Positions 1 to 7,179 of a stretch of 64,000 nt of DNA are shown here, piece after piece. The stretch's first letter is position 1, and each line of letters opens with the position of its first letter. Under the pieces are notes generated by a model. The model saw only the letters and a program-made list of their open reading frames with translations, did no database searches and was not told the DNA's origin. A program made the position numbers and the translations under genes. The DNA is from Candidatus Palauibacter poriticola (GTDB lineage: Bacteria > Gemmatimonadota > Gemmatimonadetes > Palauibacterales > Palauibacteraceae): assembly GCA_012270965.1 (NCBI GenBank), contig JAAXHJ010000054.1, positions 62,001 to 126,000 on the forward strand, written 5' to 3'.

Positions 1-423
1 GCGCTCCCCGTCGGTACGGGCAACAAGTCGGAGCGCCTCCTCGGCTACTATACCTGGCACGCGGACGACTCTCCGCCGGTGAACCCGCTCGGCGATCTGT
101 TCAAGAGCCAGGTATGGGCGCTCGCGCGGGCCGTCGGGGTGCCCGCCGAGGTCGTCGACAAGCCGGCGACGGCCGATCTGATTCAGGGACAGACGGACGA
201 GGACGACTTGGGCGTCACCTACCCCGAAGCCGATCTCATCCTCCACCACCTCATCTCCGGACGAGAGCCGGACGACTTGGCCGAGGCGGGGTTCGGGAGG
301 AGGAAGGTCGAACTCGTTGCGGGACGATTGGAGAGCACGCACTGGAAGCGCCACCTGCCGACCGTCGCGATGCTCTCGCCGACCGCGATCGGAGAGTGGT
401 ACCTAAGACCCGTCGACTACTGA
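1..423 (+). CDS. nadE: NAD+ synthetase, C-terminal part (5' end outside window)
   Basis: The reading frame is open from base 1 and ends with TGA at 421-423, giving about 140 residues. It begins ALPVGTGNKSERLLGYYT, which carries the GTGNKSE motif of NAD synthetases. The following segment (NPLGDLFKSQVWALA, then PATADLIQGQTDEDDLG) matches the substrate-binding C-terminal half. The family makes NAD+ from deamido-NAD, ATP and ammonia or glutamine in the cytoplasm. The N-terminus is missing, so I cannot say whether it is the short ammonia-dependent form or the long form with a glutaminase domain. Confidence 0.9.
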   Translation, partial: ALPVGTGNKSERLLGYYTWHADDSPPVNPLGDLFKSQVWALARAVGVPAEVVDKPATADLIQGQTDEDDLGVTYPEADLILHHLISGREPDDLAEAGFGRRKVELVAGRLESTHWKRHLPTVAMLSPTAIGEWYLRPVDY

Positions 424-668
424 ACGCTCACGGCTCCGGCCCCCCAGCGCGAAGCACCTCGAGCGGCAACTTGGCGGATCGATGGCGGGCGCCGGGGCTT
501 GGAGCTGCGATCGCGACCTACGGTTCGTAGTAGCGGAATATCTTGAGTTCGCCGTTCCGGTCGAGGACGTCCTTGAAGATTTACTGCTGCGGAATCAGTT
601 CCCGATCGCGCTTGAGGGTCACCCGGCAGTCGGTGTGCACGACGAAGCTCTCAAACGCCGCCGCGGCG
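424..668. other. Intergenic region between nadE and the Pho box
   Basis: No convincing intact gene is visible. On the minus strand, 691 down to 518 stays in one frame with a single internal TAA at 581-583. It reads protein-like on both sides, for example FESFVVHTDCRVTLK before the stop and DRNGELKIFRYYEP after it. It has no start codon and runs into the repeats at 669-699. It may be a gene remnant, but the case is weak. Confidence 0.3.
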
Positions 669-699
669 GTTACGGTATGGTTACAAATGCGTTACGATA
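669..699 (+). promoter_or_regulatory. Candidate Pho box: three GTTAC repeats at exact 11-bp period
   Basis: GTTAC occurs at 669-673, 680-684 and 691-695, an exact 11-bp spacing. The 7-mers are GGTTACG, GGTTACA and CGTTACG with 4-bp spacers. PhoB-family regulators bind direct repeats with 11-bp period (7-bp element plus 4-bp spacer), and actinobacterial PHO boxes use a related GTTCACC unit. The site lies about 95 bp upstream of phoB, which fits autoregulation. A possible -10 (TACGAT, 693-698) overlaps the third repeat. The assignment is inferred from spacing and position. Confidence 0.6.
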
Positions 700-792
700 C
701 CGCCCGCAGGCGCGACCCAAGATTCACCCGGATCGGCTTCCGAAGCACGGACGAATCTGCGGATTTCCGCGGATTGCGGGAGCCTGCAGCGC

Positions 793-1497
793 ATGGTGAC
801 GATGGCGAACGCACAGATCCTCGTGGTGGACGACGAGCCGGACATCCTCAGCGTGCTCGTGTATCACCTGAGCCGCGAAGGATACCGGGTGACCACGGCC
901 GTGAACGGTCAGGGGGCGTTGACGACGGCGGACGCCGATCGCCCGGATCTCATCATCCTCGATCTCATGCTGCCGGGCATGGACGGATACGAAGTGCTGC
1001 AGCGCCTGAGACGAGCCGAGCGCACGAACTCGATCCCCGTCATCCTGCTCACTGCCAGACGAGAGGAGGAGGAGAGGGTCAAGGGATTCGAGGTCGGGGC
1101 GGACGATTACATTACGAAACCGTTCAGCGCGCGCGAACTCACGCTCCGCGTGGAGGCGCTTCTGCGGCGCGCGAAGGCGGAACCGGTTTCCGCCTCGCGG
1201 CGGATCTCCGTGGGTCCCGTGGAACTCGACCGCGAGGGGCACCGGGTTTTCTCAGAGGGTTCCGAGGTCGACCTGACTCCGCTGGAGTACCGATTGCTCG
1301 AAGTGCTGCTGGAGCGGCGGGGGCGGGTGCAGAGTCGCCGCCAGTTGCTTCAGGCCGTCTGGGATACGAACGCGTCGATCGAGACGCGTACGGTCGACAT
1401 GCACGTCGCCCGCCTGCGGACGAAGCTCGGGGGTGCCGCCCCCCTGATCGAAACGGTTCGAGGGATCGGCTACCGGTTCCGGGCTCTCGACAAGTAG
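793..1497 (+). CDS. phoB: Phosphate response regulator PhoB (OmpR family)
   Basis: 234 residues. The N-terminal receiver domain (about 7-125) has the acidic pair DDEPD, the phospho-acceptor Asp57 in IILDLMLPG and the conserved Lys109 in YITKPF. The C-terminal OmpR-type winged helix (about 140-232) ends RTVDMHVARLRTKLG...VRGIGYRF. As part of a two-component system it would activate phosphate-starvation genes. ATG 793 is used; ATG 802 is a possible alternative start. The sensor kinase lies 70 bp downstream and the pst operon follows, so PhoB is a better call than a generic OmpR regulator. A Pho-box-like repeat precedes it. Confidence 0.92.
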   Translation: MVTMANAQILVVDDEPDILSVLVYHLSREGYRVTTAVNGQGALTTADADRPDLIILDLMLPGMDGYEVLQRLRRAERTNSIPVILLTARREEEERVKGFEVGADDYITKPFSARELTLRVEALLRRAKAEPVSASRRISVGPVELDREGHRVFSEGSEVDLTPLEYRLLEVLLERRGRVQSRRQLLQAVWDTNASIETRTVDMHVARLRTKLGGAAPLIETVRGIGYRFRALDK

Positions 1498-1567
1498 CTC
1501 GGACGGCGGGTCCCGCTCCCGGCGGAGGGGCGGCGGCGGATGAACTCGGGCGATCGGTGGACGCAAG

Positions 1568-2932
1568 GTGAGACTCGCAAACCGCTTCTTCTTCGCCGCG
1601 ACGGCGGTTCTGCTGGTCGCGCATGTCGCCGCCTGGTTTCTGTTCCGGCTCGACGCGAGGGGCGTGGCGGTCGAATCGGCCGTTCTCGGCGGCTTTCTGA
1701 TTCTGCTGTGGCCGGCCACCCGGTTGGCGGCCCGACGGATCGAGGCCGAAGTCGAGCAGGCGCGGGAAACGGTAACCCGTATCGCTTCCGGCGATCTCGG
1801 TTTTTCCAGCGGCCCGGCCGGTGCGGGCCCGATCGGTTCCCTGAACCGGGCGATCGGCCGCATGGCCGGCCAGGTGCGCGACCGCGTGGCCCACTCCGAA
1901 CGGGAGTCCAGCGATCTCCGGACCCTGTTGGACGGGCTGGAGGACGGGCTCGCCTTCATCGATCGGGACGGGCTGGTGAGCCTCTGCAACCCCGCGTTCG
2001 AACGCTGGGCGGGGCGCGACGTTCCGCCGGGCGTCCGCATCGGCACGCTGTTCCGCTCCCCCCGCATCGTCCACGCGGTGAGCGCCGCGCGGCGGGGCGA
2101 GTCCACGACCGCCGAGGTCGAACTCGGCGAGCATACCGTGCTGATGTCGACCCGTCCCCACCGGTCGGGAGCCGTGATCGCACTCCGCGATCTCACGGTG
2201 ATGCGGCGCCTCGAAGGGGTTCGGCGCGATTTCGTCGCGAACGTGTCCCACGAACTCAAGACCCCGCTGACTAGCGTGGTCGGGTTCGCGGAGGCGCTTT
2301 CGGAGGGTGACCTCGATCCCGGTCACGCGCGCGATTTCGCCCAGCGCATCCTCGTCAACGCGACCCGCATGCGACATTTGGTGGAGGATCTTCTCGACCT
2401 TTCGCTGCTGGAATCCGGCAGTTGGAATCCGGAGCCGGAGTGGGTGCCGGTGGGGGACATCGCGCTGGAAGTATGGGAGACGCTCTCGTCCCGGGTGCGG
2501 GGAGAGGAGATCGGGCTGGATGTCTCCGGCACGCGGGAGCCGGCGTACGCGGACCCGGCTGCGATCCGGCAGGTGCTGCGCAACCTCTTGGACAATGCGG
2601 CGCGCTACAGCGACGACGTCGCGGCCATCGCCGTGCGGATCCGGTCCGACTCCGACGGGGAGTTCCAGCGCGTCGAGGTCGCGGACCGGGGGCCGGGAAT
2701 CCCGTCGGTGCACGTGGAACGGGTGTTCGAACGCTTCTACCGGGTCGATCCCGCGCGTTCGCGCGCCCGGGGGGGCACCGGACTCGGACTCGCGATCGTC
2801 AAGCACTTCGTCGAGGCACACGGGGGCCAAATCGGCATCGACAGCGCTCTCGGCCGCGGCACGACGGTGTGGTTCACGCTCCCGGCCGCGGCACGGATCG
2901 CCGACAAGGAGACGGTCAATGTCCCGGCCTAA
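1568..2932 (+). CDS. phoR: Phosphate sensor histidine kinase PhoR
   Basis: 454 residues, GTG start. Two membrane helices (about 5-26 and 37-56) with almost no periplasmic loop match PhoR, which senses through the Pst/PhoU complex. A HAMP-like linker and a PAS domain (about 115-210) follow. The HisKA motif NVSHELKTPLTS carries the phospho-His at about 228. The HATPase part has LRNLLDNAARYS, DRGPGIP and GGTGLGLAIVKHFVE. It phosphorylates PhoB. It sits between phoB and pstS; a 42-bp imperfect duplication starts inside its last codons. Confidence 0.92.
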   Translation: MRLANRFFFAATAVLLVAHVAAWFLFRLDARGVAVESAVLGGFLILLWPATRLAARRIEAEVEQARETVTRIASGDLGFSSGPAGAGPIGSLNRAIGRMAGQVRDRVAHSERESSDLRTLLDGLEDGLAFIDRDGLVSLCNPAFERWAGRDVPPGVRIGTLFRSPRIVHAVSAARRGESTTAEVELGEHTVLMSTRPHRSGAVIALRDLTVMRRLEGVRRDFVANVSHELKTPLTSVVGFAEALSEGDLDPGHARDFAQRILVNATRMRHLVEDLLDLSLLESGSWNPEPEWVPVGDIALEVWETLSSRVRGEEIGLDVSGTREPAYADPAAIRQVLRNLLDNAARYSDDVAAIAVRIRSDSDGEFQRVEVADRGPGIPSVHVERVFERFYRVDPARSRARGGTGLGLAIVKHFVEAHGGQIGIDSALGRGTTVWFTLPAAARIADKETVNVPA

Positions 2933-2992
2933 CCTCCCGTGGCGAACGAGGAGACGGTCGATGTCCCAGCCTAGCGGTCCGCGGCAAGACCC
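2909..2992 (+). repeat. 42-bp imperfect tandem duplication at the phoR/pstS junction
   Basis: Bases 2909-2950 and 2951-2992 align with a period of 42. Both copies contain GAGACGGTC followed by an ATGTCCC start-like sequence and GGCCTA/AGCCTA. Copy one spans the end of phoR and an upstream ATG (2919); copy two holds ATG 2961. The duplication therefore supplies two in-frame candidate starts for pstS. Confidence 0.75.
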
Positions 2993-3944
2993 CGCGTCGG
3001 CAGGCGAAGTGCGGGTATTCCGACATCTCCCGGAGCCGATAGCCGGCGCGCTGGCGATTCTGGCGCTCTTGCCCGGCTGGGGCTGCGGGGCCGGCGGGAG
3101 CGGCGGAGCCTCATCGGGACTGATCGAGATCGATGGATCGAGCACGGTGTTCCCGATCAGCCAGGCGATGGCCGAGGAGTTCCAGATCGCCGGCGGACGC
3201 GCGGTTCGCGTGTCGGTGGGCGTCTCCGGCACGGGCGGCGGCTTTCAGAGGTTCTGCGACGGCGAGACGGACATCACGAACGCCTCGCGGCAGATCAACG
3301 AAGCCGAGGCGGCGGCGTGCCGGGCGGAGGGCATCGAGCCGGTCGAGGTGCCGATCGCCTGGGATGGCCTCACGCTGGTCGTGCATCCTGCCAACGACTG
3401 GATCGCCTGCGTCAGCGTGGCCGAACTGCGGCGCGTGTGGACGCCCGGGTCCGAGATCGAGAGATGGAGCCAGCTCCGCCCGGACTGGCCGGATGAGGAA
3501 CTGAAGCTGTACGGACCCGACACCGATTCGGGTACCTTCGACTACTTCACGGCCGCCGTGGTAGGCGAAGAGGGCGCCAGCCGGAACGACTACACCGCCA
3601 GCGCCGACGACAACGTGCTCGTCGCGGGAGTGAGCGGCGATCCGGGCGCGCTCGGCTACTTCGGTTACGCGTACTTCCAGGACAACCAGGGGCAGTTGCG
3701 CGCCATTGAAGTCGACGGGGGCGGCGGTTGCGTCGCGCCGTCGCGCGAAACGATCCTGAACGGCACCTACATGCCGCTCGCCCGACCGATGTACATCTAC
3801 ATTCGGCGCGACGCGCTCGACCGGCGGGAGGTCCGGGCGTTCGTGCGATTTTGTCTGGAGCAGGCGGCGATCCTGATCCCGGAGACGGGATACATACCGC
3901 TCGAGCCGGAAGCATATGCGGAAATCCGAGCCCGGATCGGCTAG
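2961..3944 (+). CDS. pstS: Phosphate ABC transporter substrate-binding lipoprotein PstS
   Basis: About 327 residues from ATG 2961. An in-frame ATG at 2919 inside the duplicated segment is possible. The N-terminus has a hydrophobic stretch ([15 protein letters not shown]) ending in a lipobox-like Cys, so it is probably an outer-leaflet lipoprotein that captures phosphate. Conserved PstS features: [17 protein letters not shown], the [15 protein letters not shown] loop, [14 protein letters not shown], and a C-terminal region with YIPL. It opens the pst operon and its 3' end overlaps pstC by 29 bp. The residues before the signal helix come partly from a repeat-like sequence. Confidence 0.93.
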   Translation: MSQPSGPRQDPASAGEVRVFRHLPEPIAGALAILALLPGWGCGAGGSGGASSGLIEIDGSSTVFPISQAMAEEFQIAGGRAVRVSVGVSGTGGGFQRFCDGETDITNASRQINEAEAAACRAEGIEPVEVPIAWDGLTLVVHPANDWIACVSVAELRRVWTPGSEIERWSQLRPDWPDEELKLYGPDTDSGTFDYFTAAVVGEEGASRNDYTASADDNVLVAGVSGDPGALGYFGYAYFQDNQGQLRAIEVDGGGGCVAPSRETILNGTYMPLARPMYIYIRRDALDRREVRAFVRFCLEQAAILIPETGYIPLEPEAYAEIRARIG

Positions 3945-4866
3945 CACGCCGTGGCGAAACCCCGCGTCAGCGCTTTCGCCGCGGCCTGCCAACGGGGTCG
4001 GCGAGCGCCTCATCGTGGCGCTCCTCTTCGGTGCCGGAGCGCTCTCCATCGTGACGACGGTCGGGATCGTCGCGGTGCTGCTCAGCCAATCGCTGGGCTT
4101 CTTCGCCAAAGTATCCCCCGTCGAGTTCCTCGCGGGGACGCGATGGTCGCCGGACCTCGTGCCGCGGTCGTTCGGCATCCTCCCCCTGGTCAACGGCACC
4201 CTCCTCGTGGCAGCCGGCGCGGCGCTGATCGCGCTCCCGGTCGGCCTCGCGACGGCCGTCTACCTGAGCGAGTTCGCATCGATCCGGACGAAGCGGATCG
4301 TGAAGCCGGCGATCGAGATCCTCGCGGGGATCCCCACGGTCGTCTACGGCTACTTCGCCGTGATCGTCGTCACGCCGGTGCTCAGGTCGTTCTTTCCGTG
4401 GGTCGGGGTCTTCAATGCCGCGAGCGCCGCCATCGTCGTGGGCGTCATGATCCTTCCGATGGTGTCGTCGCTCTCCGAGGACGCGCTGAGCGCGGTGCCC
4501 GGTTCTCTGCGCGAGGCGGCGTACGGGGTCGGGGCCACGCGGTTCGAGGTGGCGACGCGAATCGTCGTGCCGGCGGGTCTGCCCGGAATCGGGGCGAGCT
4601 TCGTCCTCGCCATCTCGCGCGCCATTGCCGAGACGATCGTCGTGACGCTCGCCGCGGGCGCGACGCCCGGCATGACGCTGGACCTGCTCGAGAGCGTTCA
4701 GACGATGACGGCCTACATCGTGCAGGTAAGCTTGGGAGACGCACCCTCGGGGTCGTTCGAATACCGGACCCTGTTCGCCGTCGGCCTCCTTCTCTTCCTC
4801 ATCACGCTGGCCCTCAACCTGCTGAGCCAACGCATGGCGACGCGGTTTCGGGAGAGCTTTCAGTGA
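3916..4866 (+). CDS. pstC: Phosphate ABC transporter permease PstC
   Basis: 316 residues, the usual PstC length. The protein has about six membrane helices. The EAA-loop region reads [28 protein letters not shown], which contacts the PstB ATPase. It forms the inner-membrane channel with PstA. Start ATG 3916 lies inside pstS (29-bp overlap). Residues 12-27, ahead of the first helix, are encoded by a copy of the dispersed palindromic repeat. The stop overlaps the pstA start (GTGA). Confidence 0.93.
   Translation: MRKSEPGSASTPWRNPASALSPRPANGVGERLIVALLFGAGALSIVTTVGIVAVLLSQSLGFFAKVSPVEFLAGTRWSPDLVPRSFGILPLVNGTLLVAAGAALIALPVGLATAVYLSEFASIRTKRIVKPAIEILAGIPTVVYGYFAVIVVTPVLRSFFPWVGVFNAASAAIVVGVMILPMVSSLSEDALSAVPGSLREAAYGVGATRFEVATRIVVPAGLPGIGASFVLAISRAIAETIVVTLAAGATPGMTLDLLESVQTMTAYIVQVSLGDAPSGSFEYRTLFAVGLLLFLITLALNLLSQRMATRFRESFQ
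3951..3990 (+). repeat. Dispersed palindromic repeat, partial copy inside the pstC 5' end
   Basis: The sequence begins GTGGCGAAACCCCGCG and continues TCAGCGC, TTTCGCCGCGGCCTGCC. These are the outer arm and inner core of the repeat family also seen near 11.5, 18.5, 22.0, 35.0, 36.8 and 44.8 kb. Here it lies across the end of pstS and the N-terminal codons of pstC. Confidence 0.6.
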
Positions 4867-5741
4867 CTCCCGCGGCGCCCGGCGGAGGCCGGTTCGCCCC
4901 GCGCCTCAAGGCCCGCCGCCGCGCCGGCGTTCGGTTTAGGTGGCTGTGCCGCCTTGCGGCGGCCTTTGGGGTCGCGTCTCTAGTCGTCCTCCTCGCCAGC
5001 ATCCTCGTGGACGGACTTCCGGCGCTGTCGTTCGAGTTTCTGGCCAGCTATCCCTCCCGCTTCCCGGAGCGGGCCGGGATCCGCTCCGCGATCCTCGGAA
5101 GCGCGTGGATGCTCGCGCTGGTGGCGGCGATGTCCTTCCCGCTCGGCGTCGGGGCGGCGCTGTACCTGGAGGAATACGCCCCCAGGAACCGCTTCACGAG
5201 TCTCCTGAAGACGAACATCGCGAACCTCGCCAGCGTGCCCTCCATCGTATACGGCATCGTCGGGCTCGCCGTCTTCGTCCGCTTCCTGGCGTTGGAGCGG
5301 AGTCTGCTCGCGGGAGCGGCGACGCTGTCGCTGCTCGTGCTTCCGATCGTCAACATCGCGGCCCGCGAGGCGATTCGCGCCGTCCCGGACTCGCTGCGCG
5401 AGGCCGCCTACGCGCTCGGCGCCACCCGCTGGCAGACCATCCGGCATCACGTGCTCCCGGCGGCCATGCCCGGGATCCTCTCAGGCACCATCCTCGGCCT
5501 CTCCCGAGCGGGGGGGGAAACGGCCCCGCTGCTCATCATCGGGGCCCTGACGTTCATCGCGTTCGATCCCATCTCGCCCATGGATCCCTTCACGGCCCTG
5601 CCGATCCAGATCTTCAACTGGACCACGGATCCGCACGGGGAGTTCCATGCGCTGGCGGCGGGAGCGATAGTGGTGCTGCTGGGCGTGCTGCTCATGATGA
5701 ACGCAGCCGCGATTCTGATTCGTAACCGATACGAGAGGTGA
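4863..5741 (+). CDS. pstA: Phosphate ABC transporter permease PstA
   Basis: 292 residues from GTG 4863, which overlaps the pstC stop by four bases and is in frame with the conserved region. Six membrane helices are expected. The EAA loop is [30 protein letters not shown], and the PstA-typical [16 protein letters not shown] follows. It pairs with PstC in the phosphate channel. The stop overlaps the pstB start. Confidence 0.93.
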   Translation: MTPAAPGGGRFAPRLKARRRAGVRFRWLCRLAAAFGVASLVVLLASILVDGLPALSFEFLASYPSRFPERAGIRSAILGSAWMLALVAAMSFPLGVGAALYLEEYAPRNRFTSLLKTNIANLASVPSIVYGIVGLAVFVRFLALERSLLAGAATLSLLVLPIVNIAAREAIRAVPDSLREAAYALGATRWQTIRHHVLPAAMPGILSGTILGLSRAGGETAPLLIIGALTFIAFDPISPMDPFTALPIQIFNWTTDPHGEFHALAAGAIVVLLGVLLMMNAAAILIRNRYER

Positions 5742-6499
5742 CGGTGGCACCGGATGCGGTCCTGGAGACCGTGGGGCTCGGGGTTCGCTATGGCGAGGCG
5801 CGAGTGATCGGGGACATCTCGCTCACGATACGGCAGAAGCGAGTGGTCGCCTTCATCGGGCCGTCAGGTTGCGGCAAGAGCACGCTCCTGCGTTGCTTCA
5901 ACCGTATGAACGATCTCGTGCCGACGGTCCGCGTCACCGGCCAGGTCCTGTTCCGCGGGCGGGATCTCTACGCACCGGACGTCGAGCCGGCCGATGTCCG
6001 GCGCGCCATCGGGATGGTGTTTCAGAAGCCGAACCCGTTTCCGAAGTCGATCTTCGAGAACGTCGCGTTCGGCCTGCGGATCAACGGCTTCCAGGACGAC
6101 ATCGGCGATCGGGTGGAGGCGTCGCTCCGCGCGGCCGCGCTCTGGGACGAAGTGAGCCACCGGCTCGAGGCCGACGCCCTCGGGCTCTCGGCCGGACAAC
6201 AGCAGCGGCTCTGCATCGCGAGGGCACTGGCGGTGGAACCCGAGGTCCTCCTCATGGACGAGCCGGCGAGCGCGCTAGACCCGATCGCGACCGGCCGCAT
6301 CGAAGACCTCATCGGAGATCTGCGCGGGGACTACACCATCGTGATCGTGACGCATAACATGCAGCAGGCCGCGCGCATAAGCGACGACACGGCCTTCCTC
6401 TACATGGGCGACCTCGTCGAGTACAAGGAGACGCAGCGTTTGTTCACCAATCCCGAGGACGAGCGGACCGAGGCCTACATCACGGGCCGACGGGGCTGA
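5738..6499 (+). CDS. pstB: Phosphate ABC transporter ATP-binding protein PstB
   Basis: 253 residues, GTG start overlapping pstA by 4 bp. Walker [10 protein letters not shown] (41-49), Q-loop [11 protein letters not shown] (Gln96), signature [16 protein letters not shown] (from 150), Walker [13 protein letters not shown] (171-182) and the H-loop VTHNMQQA are all present. The signature has Ala where LSGGQ is usual. Binding of CNRMND-like and FQKPNPFP elements is typical of PstB. It energises phosphate import with PstCA. Confidence 0.95.
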   Translation: MTVAPDAVLETVGLGVRYGEARVIGDISLTIRQKRVVAFIGPSGCGKSTLLRCFNRMNDLVPTVRVTGQVLFRGRDLYAPDVEPADVRRAIGMVFQKPNPFPKSIFENVAFGLRINGFQDDIGDRVEASLRAAALWDEVSHRLEADALGLSAGQQQRLCIARALAVEPEVLLMDEPASALDPIATGRIEDLIGDLRGDYTIVIVTHNMQQAARISDDTAFLYMGDLVEYKETQRLFTNPEDERTEAYITGRRG

Positions 6500-6516
6500 C
6501 GGACCGGCCGCGAACG

Positions 6517-7179
6517 ATGTCCTTCAGGCAGTTCGACGTCCGCGTGAGCGACGTCACGCGGACGCTGCACCAGATGGCGCACGACATCGAGTTGTTGGTG
6601 CGGCGCGCGGTGGCGCTCGTGGGCCAGCCCACGGTCGATGCGGAGGCGATTCGGGAGGCCGACGACGCGATCGACCGGGCCGAGGTGGAGGTCGAGGAAT
6701 CCACCGTGGAGATTCTCGCGCTCCACCATCCGGTGGCGAGCGACCTGCGCGTGCTCGTCACGGTCCTCAAGATCAACAACGACCTCGAGCGGATCGGCGA
6801 CCATGCGGTCAACATCGCCGAAGCTGCGGAACAGCTGGCGAGCGCCGAGAAGAAGGTGCCGATCCCGCCCGAGCTGGACGAGATGAGCCGCATGGCCCGG
6901 GCGATGCTGCGGGATGCGCTCGACGCCTTCGTCCACCGGAACGCGGACGACGCACGCTCGGTGATCGCGCGGGACGACCGGCTCGACCAGCTCCAAGACT
7001 CGCTGGGCCGAGTGATGATCACCCATATGCCGGAATACAACTTGTCGGGGTGCCTGCAGGTCATCCTCATCGGCCGCAATCTCGAGCGGATCGGCGACCT
7101 CGCGACGAACATCGGTGAGGATGTCGTCTACATGGTTCAGGGGATCACGATCCGGCACCAAGAGGGCTCTGCGGGCTAG
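6517..7179 (+). CDS. phoU: Phosphate signalling regulator PhoU
   Basis: 220 residues and almost wholly helical, with two repeated three-helix PhoU modules. Each ends in the conserved metal-binding-type stretch (NNDLERIGDHAVNIAE near 85-100; GRNLERIGDLATNIGEDVVYM near 185-205). PhoU links the Pst transporter to PhoR and keeps the Pho regulon off when phosphate is abundant. It lies 17 bp after pstB. Its stop codon shares the palindrome CTAG with the stop of the convergent ppk gene. Confidence 0.94.
   Translation: MSFRQFDVRVSDVTRTLHQMAHDIELLVRRAVALVGQPTVDAEAIREADDAIDRAEVEVEESTVEILALHHPVASDLRVLVTVLKINNDLERIGDHAVNIAEAAEQLASAEKKVPIPPELDEMSRMARAMLRDALDAFVHRNADDARSVIARDDRLDQLQDSLGRVMITHMPEYNLSGCLQVILIGRNLERIGDLATNIGEDVVYMVQGITIRHQEGSAG

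Noticed and set aside
1139-3232. 697-codon open frame on the minus strand opposite phoB-phoR-pstS
   Set aside because: It mirrors codon bias of high-GC genes on the other strand, has no recognisable domain, and the plus strand carries textbook PhoB, PhoR and PstS motifs.
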